Below, piece after piece: positions 43,553 through 53,057 of a stretch of 64,000 nt of DNA (position 1 is the first letter of the stretch; each line of letters opens with the position of its first letter). The stretch covers positions 1 to 64,000 of the forward strand of contig NZ_JAIQDW010000004.1 of assembly GCF_020026925.1 (NCBI RefSeq), read 5' to 3'. The position numbers and the translations under genes are program-made. The notes below the pieces were generated by a model. That model made no database searches, was not told where the DNA came from, and saw only the letters and a list, made by a program, of their open reading frames with translations. The stretch comes from Flavobacterium hibisci. Its GTDB lineage: Bacteria > Bacteroidota > Bacteroidia > Flavobacteriales > Flavobacteriaceae.

Positions 43553-44659
43553 ATGCTTATATTTTTACTTTACTTCTTTATTGCTGTTGTATTCATACAA
43601 ATTTTCTACTACTTAGGGATTTTTGGAAAGTTCGCTTTCGGTAAACCTCAAACTATTACACCCAAAAAACTTCCGGTTTCTGTAATTGTCTGTGCAAAAA
43701 ACGAAGAAGAAAATGTAAAAAAATACATTCCGCTTTTAGCAGAACAGAATTATCCTGATTTTGAAATTGTCTTAATTGATGATGCTTCAAGTGACGAGAC
43801 GCTAGAAGTTTTTGAAGAATTTGAAGAAAAATATTCAAACATCCGATTAGTAAAAGTAAAAAATAACGAAGCTTTTTGGGGAAATAAAAAATATGCTTTA
43901 ACATTAGGTATCAAAGCCTCAACAAAAGACTACTTATTGTTTACAGACGCTGATTGCTATCCAAATTCAAAAGATTGGATTACTGCTATGAGTTCGCAAT
44001 TCACAATGAACAAAACTATTGTTTTAGGGTATGGCGGTTATGAAAAAACAGAGCGCTCTTTATTGAATAAAATTATTCGTTTTGAGACAGTTCTTACGGC
44101 AATGCAATATTTTTCATGGGCAAAAGCAGGACTTCCATATATGGGAGTAGGAAGAAATTTAGCCTATAAAAAAGAAGAGTTTTTTAATGTAAATGGATTT
44201 ATAGATCACATCCAGATTCGTTCCGGTGATGATGATTTATTTGTAAACCAGGCAGCAAACAAAGCAAACACTACCATTGCATATAGTCCTGAAAGTTTCA
44301 CTTATTCTAAAGCAAAAGAAACCTATAAAGAATGGTTTACCCAAAAAAGAAGACATGTCGCTACAGCAAATCATTATAAGTTTTTTGACAAAATGCAATT
44401 AGGTCTTTTTTACAGTTCACAATTATTATTCTTTTTATTAGTTATTATTTTATTGGCTTTCCAATTCCAATGGATTGCTGTATTGGCATTATTGGCAACC
44501 CGATACACGATAGCATGGATTGTAATTGGATTTTCAGCCGGAAAATTAAAAGAGAATGACTTAAAAGTTTGGTTTCCTATTGTTGAAATTGTGCTTGTAT
44601 TCACGCAAATTAATATCTTTATAACTAATCTTTTTTCAAAACCAGTAAATTGGAAATAA
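43553..44659 (+). CDS. Membrane glycosyltransferase, GT2 type
   Basis: This is a protein of 368 residues. An N-terminal transmembrane helix (1-27) is followed by the GT-A domain: VSVIVCAKNEEENVKKYIPLLAEQNY, IVLIDDASSDET and LFTDADCYPNSKDW (DxD motif at about 130). The QKRRHVATANHY motif lies at about 264-275, in the place of the processive QxxRW-like box. Two or three C-terminal helices follow. The product glycan is unknown. It is likely co-transcribed with the sigma-factor gene, whose TTG start lies inside its last codons. Confidence 0.88.
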   Translation: MLIFLLYFFIAVVFIQIFYYLGIFGKFAFGKPQTITPKKLPVSVIVCAKNEEENVKKYIPLLAEQNYPDFEIVLIDDASSDETLEVFEEFEEKYSNIRLVKVKNNEAFWGNKKYALTLGIKASTKDYLLFTDADCYPNSKDWITAMSSQFTMNKTIVLGYGGYEKTERSLLNKIIRFETVLTAMQYFSWAKAGLPYMGVGRNLAYKKEEFFNVNGFIDHIQIRSGDDDLFVNQAANKANTTIAYSPESFTYSKAKETYKEWFTQKRRHVATANHYKFFDKMQLGLFYSSQLLFFLLVIILLAFQFQWIAVLALLATRYTIAWIVIGFSAGKLKENDLKVWFPIVEIVLVFTQINIFITNLFSKPVNWK

Positions 44660-45201
44660 ATTCTAAAATAGAAAAAGCAAAAGAAGGCGATCAGATCGCC
44701 TTTACTTTTTTATTAGATTTTTATTGGAATGAAGTGTACGGTTTTATGCTCAAACGTACAGAAAATGAAACTGTTGCCGAAGATATTACTATTGAAACTT
44801 TTTCAAAAGCTTTCGACAAAATCGCAAGTTATAATCCCGAATTTCAATTCAACACCTGGCTAATCAGTATTGCAAAAAATGTTTACATTGATTTACTTCG
44901 CAAAAAGAAATCCAGTCTTTTTATAGAAATCACTGACAATGAAAATCAGCAGGCATACAACATAGCCGACCCTACCCCATCTGCCGAGGATGCATTAATT
45001 AAGGAGCAAAATTTATCCCGTTTGCTTTTGTGCATCAAAGAATTAAAACCTCATTATCAGGAAGTCATTCAGTTACGATATTTTCAGGAAATGACATATC
45101 AGGAGATTGCACTCAAAATAAATGAGCCTTTAAGCAATGTAAAAGTAAAATTACTTCGGGCTAAAAAATTATTGGCAGAAATTATCGAACGTAATAGATA
45201 A
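44650..45201 (+). CDS. ECF-type RNA polymerase sigma factor
   Basis: This is a protein of 183 residues. Region 2 (about 12-80) reads AFTFLLDFYWNEVYGFMLKRTENETVAEDITIETFSKAFDKIASYNPEFQFNTWLISIAKNVYIDLLRKKK. Region 4 (about 125-178) reads LKPHYQEVIQLRYFQEMTYQEIALKINEPLSNVKVKLLRAKKLL. The start used is a TTG at 44650 that overlaps the end of the GT2 gene by 10 bases; no ATG gives a full region 2. No anti-sigma gene lies next to it. Its targets are unknown. Confidence 0.9.
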   Translation: MEINSKIEKAKEGDQIAFTFLLDFYWNEVYGFMLKRTENETVAEDITIETFSKAFDKIASYNPEFQFNTWLISIAKNVYIDLLRKKKSSLFIEITDNENQQAYNIADPTPSAEDALIKEQNLSRLLLCIKELKPHYQEVIQLRYFQEMTYQEIALKINEPLSNVKVKLLRAKKLLAEIIERNR

Positions 45202-45358
45202 TTCATTATCTTTAATAAAACAATAAGATATCAATATTTTTATTCTTAAAAAATCCCATATTTCACATACCAAACGTTCTTTGTTTTCGTTATTAGTCAA
45301 ACTAAAAACCTGTCATGCTTATGATTTAATGTTACTTAACCTTTTAAATCTAATTACT

Positions 45359-46186
45359 ATGTCTAAATTAAGCCTTTACGAAACCAAATGGACTGATCTT
45401 GTTTTCGAGAACAAAAACAAAGAGTACGGCGCGTACCAATTACGTCAGGAGAATACCAAAACAACTGTTTCAGCATTATTTATGGCTTTGTTGTTAATAG
45501 CAACCATAGGGAGTCTTTCCATGCTGATTGGTAAATTGAAACCACATGAAATTATTGAGCCAACAATAATATCTTGTCCAATTACACCAATAGATTTAGA
45601 TAAGGTAGTAATACCAAAAACAGAAGAACCAATTGCTCCACCTATGCAGGAAAGCGCTCCGGCATCAACCGAAGTTCAATTAGCAAACCCTGTTGTAGCA
45701 CCAACTCATGAAGCAACACCAGAAGTTATCGCACCAAACACAAATAATGCTTCTACAGTAGATAACACTTCTGCCGGAACAGGAACTGTAGTCAATGCAT
45801 TACCAACAACCGGCGGTAATGGAACGGAAGGAGAAGCAACTAAGGCAATTGGTGACGGAAATTCAGTTGTAAGTACAGCCATTTTAGACAAAATGCCGGA
45901 ATTCCCGGGCGGAATGGCTAAGTTCTATACTTACGTTGGAAACAACTTCAACAAACCTGAACTGGACGCTGAAAGAACATTGAGAGTATATGTTTCTTTT
46001 GTTATCGAAAAAGACGGTTCAATGACTGACATCACAGTAAAAAATGATCCAGGTTACGGATTAGGAAAAGAAGCTATACGTGTTCTAAAATCATTAAAAA
46101 CAAAATGGACTCCGGGAATATTGGAAGGAAAACCGGTGCGAACTGCATATAATCTTCCGATCACAATAAAAACAGAAATGGAATAA
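45359..46186 (+). CDS. Energy transducer TonB
   Basis: This protein has 275 residues from the ATG at 45359; upstream in-frame ATGs precede the conserved start. SKLSLYETKWTDLVFENKNKEYGAYQLRQEN is the typical cytoplasmic leader of Bacteroidota TonB proteins. One helix (about 35-55) follows, then a Pro/Ala/Thr-rich periplasmic spacer and a TonB C-terminal domain from about 180 (ILDKMPEFPGGMAKFYTYVGNNF; LRVYVSFVIEKDGSMTDITV; PVRTAYNLPITIKTEME). It couples proton motive force to TonB-dependent receptors such as SusC proteins. Confidence 0.92.
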   Translation: MSKLSLYETKWTDLVFENKNKEYGAYQLRQENTKTTVSALFMALLLIATIGSLSMLIGKLKPHEIIEPTIISCPITPIDLDKVVIPKTEEPIAPPMQESAPASTEVQLANPVVAPTHEATPEVIAPNTNNASTVDNTSAGTGTVVNALPTTGGNGTEGEATKAIGDGNSVVSTAILDKMPEFPGGMAKFYTYVGNNFNKPELDAERTLRVYVSFVIEKDGSMTDITVKNDPGYGLGKEAIRVLKSLKTKWTPGILEGKPVRTAYNLPITIKTEME

Positions 46187-46195
46187 CAACCGATA

Positions 46196-46224
46196 AAAAG
46201 CAGAATTTAGTTTCTGCTTTTTTT
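46196..46224 (+). terminator. Terminator of tonB
   Basis: AAAAGCAGAA-tttagt-TTCTGCTTTT is followed by T3. The stem has 10 bp and lies 10 bases past the stop codon. Confidence 0.8.
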
Positions 46225-46357
46225 GTGCAATTTTTATCATAAGAAATAGAATACAATTAAACTTAATTTCTTAATTGTAAAAAACATTCCTTTATATTTA
46301 ATTACTTTTACGACTGTTTAAAAAACATATTAGTTGTATAACATTAAAAACTAAAAA

Positions 46358-46738
46358 ATGGGAATATTTTCAGCTATCCTTGGCAATGCAGGTTCAGTAA
46401 GCCAGGAAGATTTAATTAAAAAATACGGACAGCTTTTAACCGATAACGAAGAAATCGAAATGGGTTTCAAACTCATCAGAGATACTTTTATATTCACTAA
46501 TAAAAGATTAATTTTAGTTGACGTACAAGGCTTAACAGGCAGCAAAACTGAATACAAATCTATTTCGTACAAAAGCATTACACGATTTAGCGTTGAAACC
46601 GCCGGAACTTTTGAACTTGACGCTGAATTAAAAATCTGGGTTTCAAGTGAACAACAGCCGAGTATTGTGAAACAATTCAATAAATCGGTAAATGTATATG
46701 ATGTTCAAAAAGTATTGGCACATCACGTTTTAGGTTAA
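46358..46738 (+). CDS. Bacterial PH-domain protein (bPH_1 type)
   Basis: This cytoplasmic protein of 126 residues has no signal peptide or membrane segment. The pattern (ELLTDNEEIEMGFKLIRDTFIFTNKRLILVDVQGLTGSKTEYKSISYKSITRFSVETAGTFELDAELKIWVSSE) is that of bPH_1 pleckstrin-homology-like proteins (YvbH/YokE type). These form ring oligomers, and their function is not set. It is a single gene with its own terminator. Confidence 0.85.
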   Translation: MGIFSAILGNAGSVSQEDLIKKYGQLLTDNEEIEMGFKLIRDTFIFTNKRLILVDVQGLTGSKTEYKSISYKSITRFSVETAGTFELDAELKIWVSSEQQPSIVKQFNKSVNVYDVQKVLAHHVLG

Positions 46739-46750
46739 TCCTCAAATAAA

Positions 46751-46780
46751 AAACCCGACAAATTTCAAACTGTCGGGTTT
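46751..46780. terminator. Bidirectional terminator
   Basis: AAACCCGACA / TGTCGGGTTT is a perfect 10-bp stem with a 10-base loop, flanked by A-rich and T-rich sequence, between the convergent PH-domain and M48 protease genes. Confidence 0.85.
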
Positions 46781-46799
46781 CTTTTTAATCAAAAAACGA

Positions 46800-47675
46800 T
46801 TATTTCTTTTTAGTAATTGTTTTCTTTGTCGTCGTTTTTTTAGTCGTTGTTGTTTTTTTAACTGGCGCTGTATTGTCTATTTTTTGCTGGACATACGCTT
46901 TATAAACACCATCTTTTTCAGCTCTCTTTTTAGCATCTTCGGCTCTCTGTTTTGAATCCGGATGTGAACTCATCATTTTTTCTAAAAATGATGCTTCTTT
47001 ACCCTCGCTCATTTTTGCTAAAATCCTGAAAGCAGATTCTTCAGCATTAACATTGTAACCATTCTTTTTCATAAAATTATAGGCAAACAGATCCGCTTCA
47101 GCTTCTTGTTTACGACTATGTTTGCTATCAATCATAGCGCTTCCAATTTTACCCAACTGACTATCCGTAATGCTTGAAATTGTCGCAGACTGTGAAGAAA
47201 CCCCATCAATCAAGGCTTCTTTCTGATAAGCTGCACGCATAGCATCTCTTGAATCATTATTGGCAACGTGACCAATTTCATGACCAATTACAGCCAGCAG
47301 TTCATTATCATCCATAATATCCATTAGCCCGGAATACACACGTACACTTCCGTCTGCTGTTGCAAATGCATTTACTTCTTTTAGTTTATACACTTTATAG
47401 TTCAAAGTATAACCTTCACCAGAAGTATGTTTTCCAAAAAGCCTGTTCAATCTTAGCGTATATGGATCATTTGGCCCTGCAACTTCATTTTCAGCATCTA
47501 ATTTATCTACAGCCTCTTTAGATAATTTAGCCGCATCTGCATTTGTCAGACTAAAACTAGCCACTCCTTTTTGAACTGCCCCTATTGCTTTTTCACCAAA
47601 ATTAATCTGCGCCTGTACTTTTGTAAAGCTCAAAGAAGCGAATAGAATCCCTAAAACTATAAATTTATTTTTCAT
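46800..47675 (-). CDS. M48-family metalloprotease, secreted
   Basis: This is a protein of 291 residues with a signal peptide (about 1-22, ending KVQAQ). The zinc site AVIGHEIGHVANND at about 128-141 supplies HExxH, and the third ligand Glu lies in SRKQEAEADLFAYNFM at about 187. A Lys/Thr-rich C-terminal tail (KKTTTTKKTTTKK) is unusual and low in complexity. Members act in periplasmic or outer-membrane protein quality control (BepA/LoiP-like). The -7 element TATATTTG at 47706-47699 gives a short leader. Confidence 0.9.
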   Translation of the reverse strand: MKNKFIVLGILFASLSFTKVQAQINFGEKAIGAVQKGVASFSLTNADAAKLSKEAVDKLDAENEVAGPNDPYTLRLNRLFGKHTSGEGYTLNYKVYKLKEVNAFATADGSVRVYSGLMDIMDDNELLAVIGHEIGHVANNDSRDAMRAAYQKEALIDGVSSQSATISSITDSQLGKIGSAMIDSKHSRKQEAEADLFAYNFMKKNGYNVNAEESAFRILAKMSEGKEASFLEKMMSSHPDSKQRAEDAKKRAEKDGVYKAYVQQKIDNTAPVKKTTTTKKTTTKKTITKKK

Positions 47676-47698
47676 CTCTTTTTAATTTAATTACAGAG

Positions 47699-47706
47699 CA
47701 AATATA
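47699..47706 (-). promoter_or_regulatory. -7 element of the M48 protease gene
   Basis: The minus strand reads TATATTTG, a full consensus match, 24 bases before the ATG at 47675. Confidence 0.45.
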
Positions 47707-47889
47707 CTTAGAACTAAAAATATAAAATAGTTTATATTTATTTCTTTTAACCGTTAAACAATCACAAATACATTACATTATTAAAATTAAACCTTAATAT
47801 ATCCCATAAAATTAACAAATTACCGATAATTAACCAATAAAATCGATGACATAACAATTAGTCACATCACTTACTTATACAACTTTACG

Positions 47890-47897
47890 TATATTTG
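47890..47897 (+). promoter_or_regulatory. -7 element of lipA
   Basis: TATATTTG is a full TAnnTTTG match, 18 bases before the lipA ATG at 47916, predicting a leader of about 12 bases. Confidence 0.45.
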
Positions 47898-47915
47898 TAC
47901 TTTCAATTTTAATGT

Positions 47916-48782
47916 ATGGAAACTGTTGTCGAAAATATACCTGCCGGAAAACCTAAATGGTTAAAAGTAAAACTTCCGATTGGTCAAAAATACACTGAAC
48001 TTCGTGGTTTGGTAGATAAATATAGCTTAAATACGATCTGTACTTCAGGAAGCTGTCCTAACATGGGAGAATGCTGGGGTGAAGGAACAGCAACTTTTAT
48101 GATTTTAGGAAATGTTTGTACACGTTCTTGCGGTTTTTGTGGTGTAAAAACAGGAAGACCGGAAACAGTAGACTGGGACGAACCTGAAAAAGTGGCACGC
48201 TCTATCAAAATAATGAACATTAAACATGCTGTAATCACAAGTGTGGACAGGGATGATTTAAAAGATGGCGGTTCTATTATCTGGATTGAAACCGTAAAAG
48301 CAATTCGCCGCATGAACCCAAACACAACCCTTGAAACTTTAATTCCGGATTTCCAGGGAATTGAAAGAAATCTGGACCGAATTGTAGAAGCAAATCCTGA
48401 GGTGGTTTCCCACAACATGGAAACAGTAAGACGTTTGACCCGCGAAGTACGTATTCAGGCCAAATATGACCGTAGTTTAGAAGTTTTACGCTACTTAAAA
48501 GAAAAGGGAATCAACAGAACAAAATCAGGAATTATGTTAGGTCTTGGTGAAACAGAAGAAGAAGTTTTTCAAACCATGACTGATTTACGCGATGCAAATG
48601 TTGATGTCGTAACTATTGGCCAATATTTACAGCCAAGCAAAAAACATTTACCTGTAAAAGAGTTTATTACTCCTGAACAATTTGCCAGATATGAAAAATT
48701 TGGACTTGAACTGGGATTCCGCCATGTAGAGAGCGGTCCTCTTGTTCGATCCTCTTATAAAGCACAAAAACATATATTGTAA
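47916..48782 (+). CDS. lipA: Lipoyl synthase
   Basis: This radical-SAM enzyme of 288 residues inserts two sulfurs into protein-bound octanoate. The auxiliary cluster motif (C-x4-C-x5-C) lies in [15 protein letters not shown] at about 45-59 and the radical-SAM CxxxCxxC in [10 protein letters not shown] at about 68-77. The family end RSSYKAQ is present. Length is standard. The protein is cytoplasmic. No lipB gene lies nearby; the next gene is gap, 61 bp downstream. Confidence 0.97.
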   Translation: METVVENIPAGKPKWLKVKLPIGQKYTELRGLVDKYSLNTICTSGSCPNMGECWGEGTATFMILGNVCTRSCGFCGVKTGRPETVDWDEPEKVARSIKIMNIKHAVITSVDRDDLKDGGSIIWIETVKAIRRMNPNTTLETLIPDFQGIERNLDRIVEANPEVVSHNMETVRRLTREVRIQAKYDRSLEVLRYLKEKGINRTKSGIMLGLGETEEEVFQTMTDLRDANVDVVTIGQYLQPSKKHLPVKEFITPEQFARYEKFGLELGFRHVESGPLVRSSYKAQKHIL

Positions 48783-48843
48783 AAAGTTTATCCGGTTAAT
48801 GCCTAATTTATTTTGACCGACTAAACAAATCACAGAATAAAAT

Positions 48844-49842
48844 TTGAAAACTAGAATTGCTATAAATGGTTTTGGAAGAATCGGCAGAAATTTATTTCGA
48901 TTACTTATAAACCATCCTGAAATTGAAGTTGTTGCAATCAATGATATTGCAGATAATAAAACGATGTCGCATTTGGTAAAATATGACAGTATTCATGGCG
49001 TTTTGCCTTTTACAGTATCTCACGATGAAAAAAGCATAATCGTGGATCAAAAACATTATTTATTCTTTCATGAAAATAAGATTTCAAATTTAGACTGGAA
49101 AAGTCATAATATTGATTTTGTAATTGAATCAACGGGAAAATATAAAACCCACGAAGAGTTAAATGCACATATTGAAGCAGGAGCTAAAAGAGTAATTCTT
49201 TCTGCTCCGTCTGAAGTAGATATTATAAAAACTGTTGTTTTAGGAGTAAATGAAGGGATTTTGGACGGAAGTGAAAAAATTGTTTCGAATGCGAGCTGTA
49301 CGACAAACAATGCTGCCCCAATGATTAAAATAATTGATGATTTGTGCGGCATTGAACAAGCTTACATTACAACAATTCACTCTTACACAACCGATCAGAG
49401 TTTGCACGATCAGCCGCATAAAGATTTAAGGAGAGCAAGAGGAGCCAGTCAGTCGATTGTTCCTACTACAACAGGAGCAGCTAAGGCACTTACAAAAATC
49501 TTCCCTGACCTGCATCAAAAAATCGGGGGCTGCGGCATCCGTGTCCCGGTACCCGACGGCTCTTTAACAGACATTACGTTCAATGTAAAACGTGCCGTTA
49601 CTATTGAAGAAATTAATGATGCTTTTCAAAATGCATCAAAAACATATTTAAAAAATATATTAGATTACACAGAAGATCCAATCGTATCAGTAGATGTAAT
49701 AGGCAATACAAATTCATGCTTATTCGACTCCCAATTAACTTCTGTCATTGATAAAATGGTAAAAGTGGTTGGCTGGTATGATAATGAGATAGGTTATTCA
49801 TCAAGGCTTATCGATTTAATTTTACTGATGAAAAAAACATAA
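48844..49842 (+). CDS. gap: Glyceraldehyde-3-phosphate dehydrogenase, type I
   Basis: This is a glycolytic enzyme of 332 residues. The NAD-binding start is TRIAINGFGRIGRNLFRLL, with a TTG start codon (48844); no ATG is in frame nearby. The catalytic Cys lies in SNASCTTN at about 152, the His in TTIHSYTTDQSLHD and the C-terminal domain in GGCGIRVPVPDGSLTD and VGWYDNEIGYSSRL. In most GAPDHs the Cys motif continues with CLAP; here it reads NAAP. The paralogue or main isoform status cannot be judged from one window. Confidence 0.95.
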   Translation: MKTRIAINGFGRIGRNLFRLLINHPEIEVVAINDIADNKTMSHLVKYDSIHGVLPFTVSHDEKSIIVDQKHYLFFHENKISNLDWKSHNIDFVIESTGKYKTHEELNAHIEAGAKRVILSAPSEVDIIKTVVLGVNEGILDGSEKIVSNASCTTNNAAPMIKIIDDLCGIEQAYITTIHSYTTDQSLHDQPHKDLRRARGASQSIVPTTTGAAKALTKIFPDLHQKIGGCGIRVPVPDGSLTDITFNVKRAVTIEEINDAFQNASKTYLKNILDYTEDPIVSVDVIGNTNSCLFDSQLTSVIDKMVKVVGWYDNEIGYSSRLIDLILLMKKT

Positions 49843-49867
49843 GATTCCATATAAAAAGTATTGCATT

Positions 49868-51745
49868 ATGAAATACCTTTTTATTTTTATCAGTTTTTTT
49901 TCCACCCTTTTGTATTCGCAAATAAAACCGAATACAGATACCATTTTTCATGATGACATATTGCAGGGCTCAGCTAAAAAAGCCGCCGACAAATCGAATT
50001 ACAGGAATTCTTATGAATATTTGAATTTCCAGAAAGCGATGTCTTTCAAATCGTTAAAAAAATACGATTTAGCTTCCAAAACACTAAAAGAAATAATCCG
50101 GCGTTCAGAAAACACCAAAACTTTAGCAATCAAATCAGAATCCTATTATCAACTTGGATTACTAGAAACGCAATTAAAGAAAAGTGATTCGGCTATTTTC
50201 TACTTTAATAAAGCTCTGGATTTAAATGCAAAAACTCAAAACTTAAAACAAAAAGCCAGTATTATATTAGCAATAAGCCAATATTATAAAAACAAAAAGG
50301 AATTCGAACGTGCTTATAGCTATCTAAACGAACATTATCAGATTGAACAGAATATTCTAAAATTAAAAAATAGTAAATCCAATTCTGATAAATATAAAAA
50401 AATCAATGAAGTTCACCTTTTAAATGAAGAAAGAAGAATAAATGAAGAAAAAGCACAGATTAAAACATACAGATACTCCAAATTAATCAGTATTCTGGCA
50501 ATTGCGCTTATTTCTATTTTATCCTTGCTGAGTCTTGCTCTTTACAAAAACAACGTTATCAGAAACCAGAATAATTTACTTTTAAGAGAAAAGAACAAAG
50601 AACTTATTCTGGCAAAAAATAAAGCCGAAGAAGCTTCAAAAGCCAGATCTGAGTTTTTATCTACAGTAAGCCATGAACTTCGAACCCCATTAAATGCAAT
50701 TAATGGTATTGCACATTTATTACTTGAAGAAAATCCCAAAGAATCCCAATTAAAATATTTAGATTCGTTAAAATTCTCCGGAAATTACCTCACTACATTT
50801 ATCAATGAAATACTTGAAATCAACAAAATTGATTCAAGTAAAATTGAAATAGAAAAAATTAGCTTTGACTTAAAGGCTTTACTTAATAATATTCAGAATT
50901 CGCTAAAAGAGTTAGCTGCTGCAAATAACAATGACTTCTTACTGAAAATAGACGATGCCATTCCGGATAATTTAATTGGCGACACAACAAAGCTTTCACA
51001 GATTATCCTGAATTTAATCAACAATGCATTAAAGTTTACTCAAAACGGACAAGTCATAGTTATTGCTAAACTACATGCACTGGAAAATGAAAAAGCGACG
51101 GTTTATTTTGAAATAACGGATACCGGAATCGGAATTCCAAAAGACAAGCAGAAAAAAGTTTTTGAAAGTTTTTCACAAGGTTCTGTAGAAGTTAATCGCA
51201 AATACGGCGGAACAGGCTTAGGTCTTACTATTGTAAAAAAACTCATTCACCTTTTAGGAGGCAAAATTCATTTAGAAAGTGAAGTGGGCAAAGGTTCTAC
51301 ATTTAATTTCAAATTAAACTTTGATATCAGCAAAAGCCCATCAGAAAAAATTCAGGAGATCAAACATTACAATGATGACCAGTTAAAAAACAAACTCATT
51401 TTATTGATTGAAGACAATAAAATCAATCAGATGATCACCAGAAAAATGCTCGAAAACAAATCTATATGTTGTGAAATACTTGATAATGGAGAGGAAGCAA
51501 TCGAATTATTAAAAACAAAAAGTTTTGATTTAATTTTAATGGATGTCCACTTGCCAGGTATAAATGGTACAACAGCTACTCAGTTAATCCGGGAATTCGA
51601 CAAAAAAACCCCAATCATTGCCCTTACCGCCATTTCACTAGACGAAAACAGGGAACAGCTTTTATCTTTTGGAATGAATGATGTGATTACAAAACCTTTT
51701 GTGCCTGATATCTTTTACAATACTATTGCTCAATTTTTCGATTAA
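49868..51745 (+). CDS. Hybrid histidine kinase with TPR sensor region
   Basis: This is a protein of 625 residues. A signal/anchor region lies at 1-18, with TPR-like repeats at about 35-170 in the periplasm (YYQLGLLETQLKKSDSAIFYFNKALDLN) and a transmembrane helix at about 203-226. A coiled linker leads to HisKA (SHELRTPLNAINGIAHLL, His at about 271), then HATPase (NLINNALKFT; DTGIGIP; GTGLGLTIVKKLI). A C-terminal receiver domain has the phospho-acceptor Asp at about 558 (LILMDVHLPG) and Lys in ITKPF. It has no DNA-binding output, so the signal likely passes on or tunes the kinase. Its ligand is unknown. Confidence 0.93.
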   Translation: MKYLFIFISFFSTLLYSQIKPNTDTIFHDDILQGSAKKAADKSNYRNSYEYLNFQKAMSFKSLKKYDLASKTLKEIIRRSENTKTLAIKSESYYQLGLLETQLKKSDSAIFYFNKALDLNAKTQNLKQKASIILAISQYYKNKKEFERAYSYLNEHYQIEQNILKLKNSKSNSDKYKKINEVHLLNEERRINEEKAQIKTYRYSKLISILAIALISILSLLSLALYKNNVIRNQNNLLLREKNKELILAKNKAEEASKARSEFLSTVSHELRTPLNAINGIAHLLLEENPKESQLKYLDSLKFSGNYLTTFINEILEINKIDSSKIEIEKISFDLKALLNNIQNSLKELAAANNNDFLLKIDDAIPDNLIGDTTKLSQIILNLINNALKFTQNGQVIVIAKLHALENEKATVYFEITDTGIGIPKDKQKKVFESFSQGSVEVNRKYGGTGLGLTIVKKLIHLLGGKIHLESEVGKGSTFNFKLNFDISKSPSEKIQEIKHYNDDQLKNKLILLIEDNKINQMITRKMLENKSICCEILDNGEEAIELLKTKSFDLILMDVHLPGINGTTATQLIREFDKKTPIIALTAISLDENREQLLSFGMNDVITKPFVPDIFYNTIAQFFD

Positions 51746-51760
51746 TTTCTAATTCTGAAA

Positions 51761-52771
51761 TTAGTTTTTAACATAATTCAAAATAGCAGCGTCAAAATTT
51801 TGCTGATGATTGATAAAAGTACTTTTCATAGGCAAATAATACAATTTCGAAATCATCCGGACATCTTTCAACCGAACGTAATCTTTTTCAGTTGTAATGA
51901 TTTTTTTGCCTTGAGCCTTATTCTGAATTTCATTCAAATCTGCTGCAGAAAAGTGATGATGATCAGGAAAAGTCAAACATTCATCATTTTCGGTTTTTAG
52001 AAAATCAAAAAATGGTTTCGGTTTTGCAATTCCGGCTAAAAGCACTTTTGATTCTGATTTTATTTCGTTTATAGCAATTTTCTCTTCCTTATTATAAATT
52101 GCATCATCATAATCTATAAAAGTAAAATAAAGTTGTTGTGAGCAATTTAACTTTAATTTTAAACGGATTTCTTCCTGCTTTTCATCAGACAGGTTTTTAG
52201 GACACTTTGTAACGACAACAATATTGGCCCTCCTGGCTCCACTCCTGCTCTCACGCAAATTTCCAGTTGGCAGCATAAAATCATCTGCGTACAAATCTCC
52301 AAAAGCGGTCAATAAAATATAAAATCCCGCTTTTACTTTTCGGTGCTGATAAGCATCATCCAATAAAATTATCTCCGGTTTTATTTTCTGTGAAAGTAAT
52401 TGTGTAATTCCGTTAGTCCGGTTGGCATCAACCGCAACCTGAATATTTGGAAATTTTTGGTAAAACTGAAAAGGCTCGTCACCTAAAATTTCAGCATTGG
52501 AAGTTGAATTGGCCAAAACAAAACCTTCCGATTTTCTTTTGTAGCCACGGCTTAAAGCAGCCACTTTGTATTGATTAGACAATAATCGGATTAGGTATTC
52601 AATCTGAGGAGTTTTACCAGTTCCTCCAACACTTAAATTACCAACTGCTATAACAGGAACATTGAATGAGGTTGATTTCAGGATTCCTTTATCAAAAAGA
52701 AAATTACGGATTGAAGTAATAAATCCGTATAAAATGGCAAACGGGAAAAATATTTTTCGAAGTAAGTTCAT
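51761..52771 (-). CDS. lpxK: Tetraacyldisaccharide 4'-kinase
   Basis: This inner-membrane-associated kinase of 336 residues adds the 4'-phosphate to lipid A precursor. An N-terminal hydrophobic helix (about 5-22) precedes the P-loop VGNLSVGGTGKTPQIEYLIRLL at about 42-63. LSRGYKRKSEGF, LGDEPFQFYQKF and ILLDDAYQHRKV (Walker B-like) follow. A C-terminal domain is present, with TFPDHHHFSAADL and ITTEKDYVRL. Length is normal. The YoeB-type toxin gene ends 4 bp upstream of its start. Confidence 0.95.
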   Translation of the reverse strand: MNLLRKIFFPFAILYGFITSIRNFLFDKGILKSTSFNVPVIAVGNLSVGGTGKTPQIEYLIRLLSNQYKVAALSRGYKRKSEGFVLANSTSNAEILGDEPFQFYQKFPNIQVAVDANRTNGITQLLSQKIKPEIILLDDAYQHRKVKAGFYILLTAFGDLYADDFMLPTGNLRESRSGARRANIVVVTKCPKNLSDEKQEEIRLKLKLNCSQQLYFTFIDYDDAIYNKEEKIAINEIKSESKVLLAGIAKPKPFFDFLKTENDECLTFPDHHHFSAADLNEIQNKAQGKKIITTEKDYVRLKDVRMISKLYYLPMKSTFINHQQNFDAAILNYVKN

Positions 52772-52775
52772 AAAG

Positions 52776-53057
52776 TTATTTATCAGAATAATGACCCATT
52801 GCGGAAATTACAAAAACGGTTACAATATCCTCCTGCACTTTATATATAATTCTGTCTTTAGAGTTTATTTCTCTCGACCAAAAACCACTTAACCCATATT
52901 TTAATGCTTCCGGTTTTCCAACGCCTTCATAAGGAGTTTCACTAAGTTCTTCTAATATTTGAGCGATTTTTTTAATACTAGCCTGATTACCTGCTTTAAA
53001 ATGTTTCTTTAAATGCACTTCAGCTAATTTTTCTATTTTAAGCCCAAACTTCCCCAT
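52776..53057 (-). CDS. YoeB-type mRNA-interferase toxin
   Basis: This RelE-superfamily protein of 93 residues follows the Txe/YoeB pattern: GKPEALKYGLSGFWSREINSKDRIIYKV and the end VISAMGHYSDK. The residues matching YoeB's catalytic set are present (Glu 50, Arg 69, His 89 and Tyr 90), so the toxin should be active as a ribosome-dependent endoribonuclease. Its start overlaps the antitoxin gene by 25 bases, the usual order (antitoxin first). It lies 4 bp before lpxK. Confidence 0.9.
   Translation of the reverse strand: MGKFGLKIEKLAEVHLKKHFKAGNQASIKKIAQILEELSETPYEGVGKPEALKYGLSGFWSREINSKDRIIYKVQEDIVTVFVISAMGHYSDK

Noticed and set aside
47984..48418. 144-codon frame antisense to lipA
   Set aside because: lipA has all catalytic motifs in the other frame, and the antisense product shows no domain pattern.
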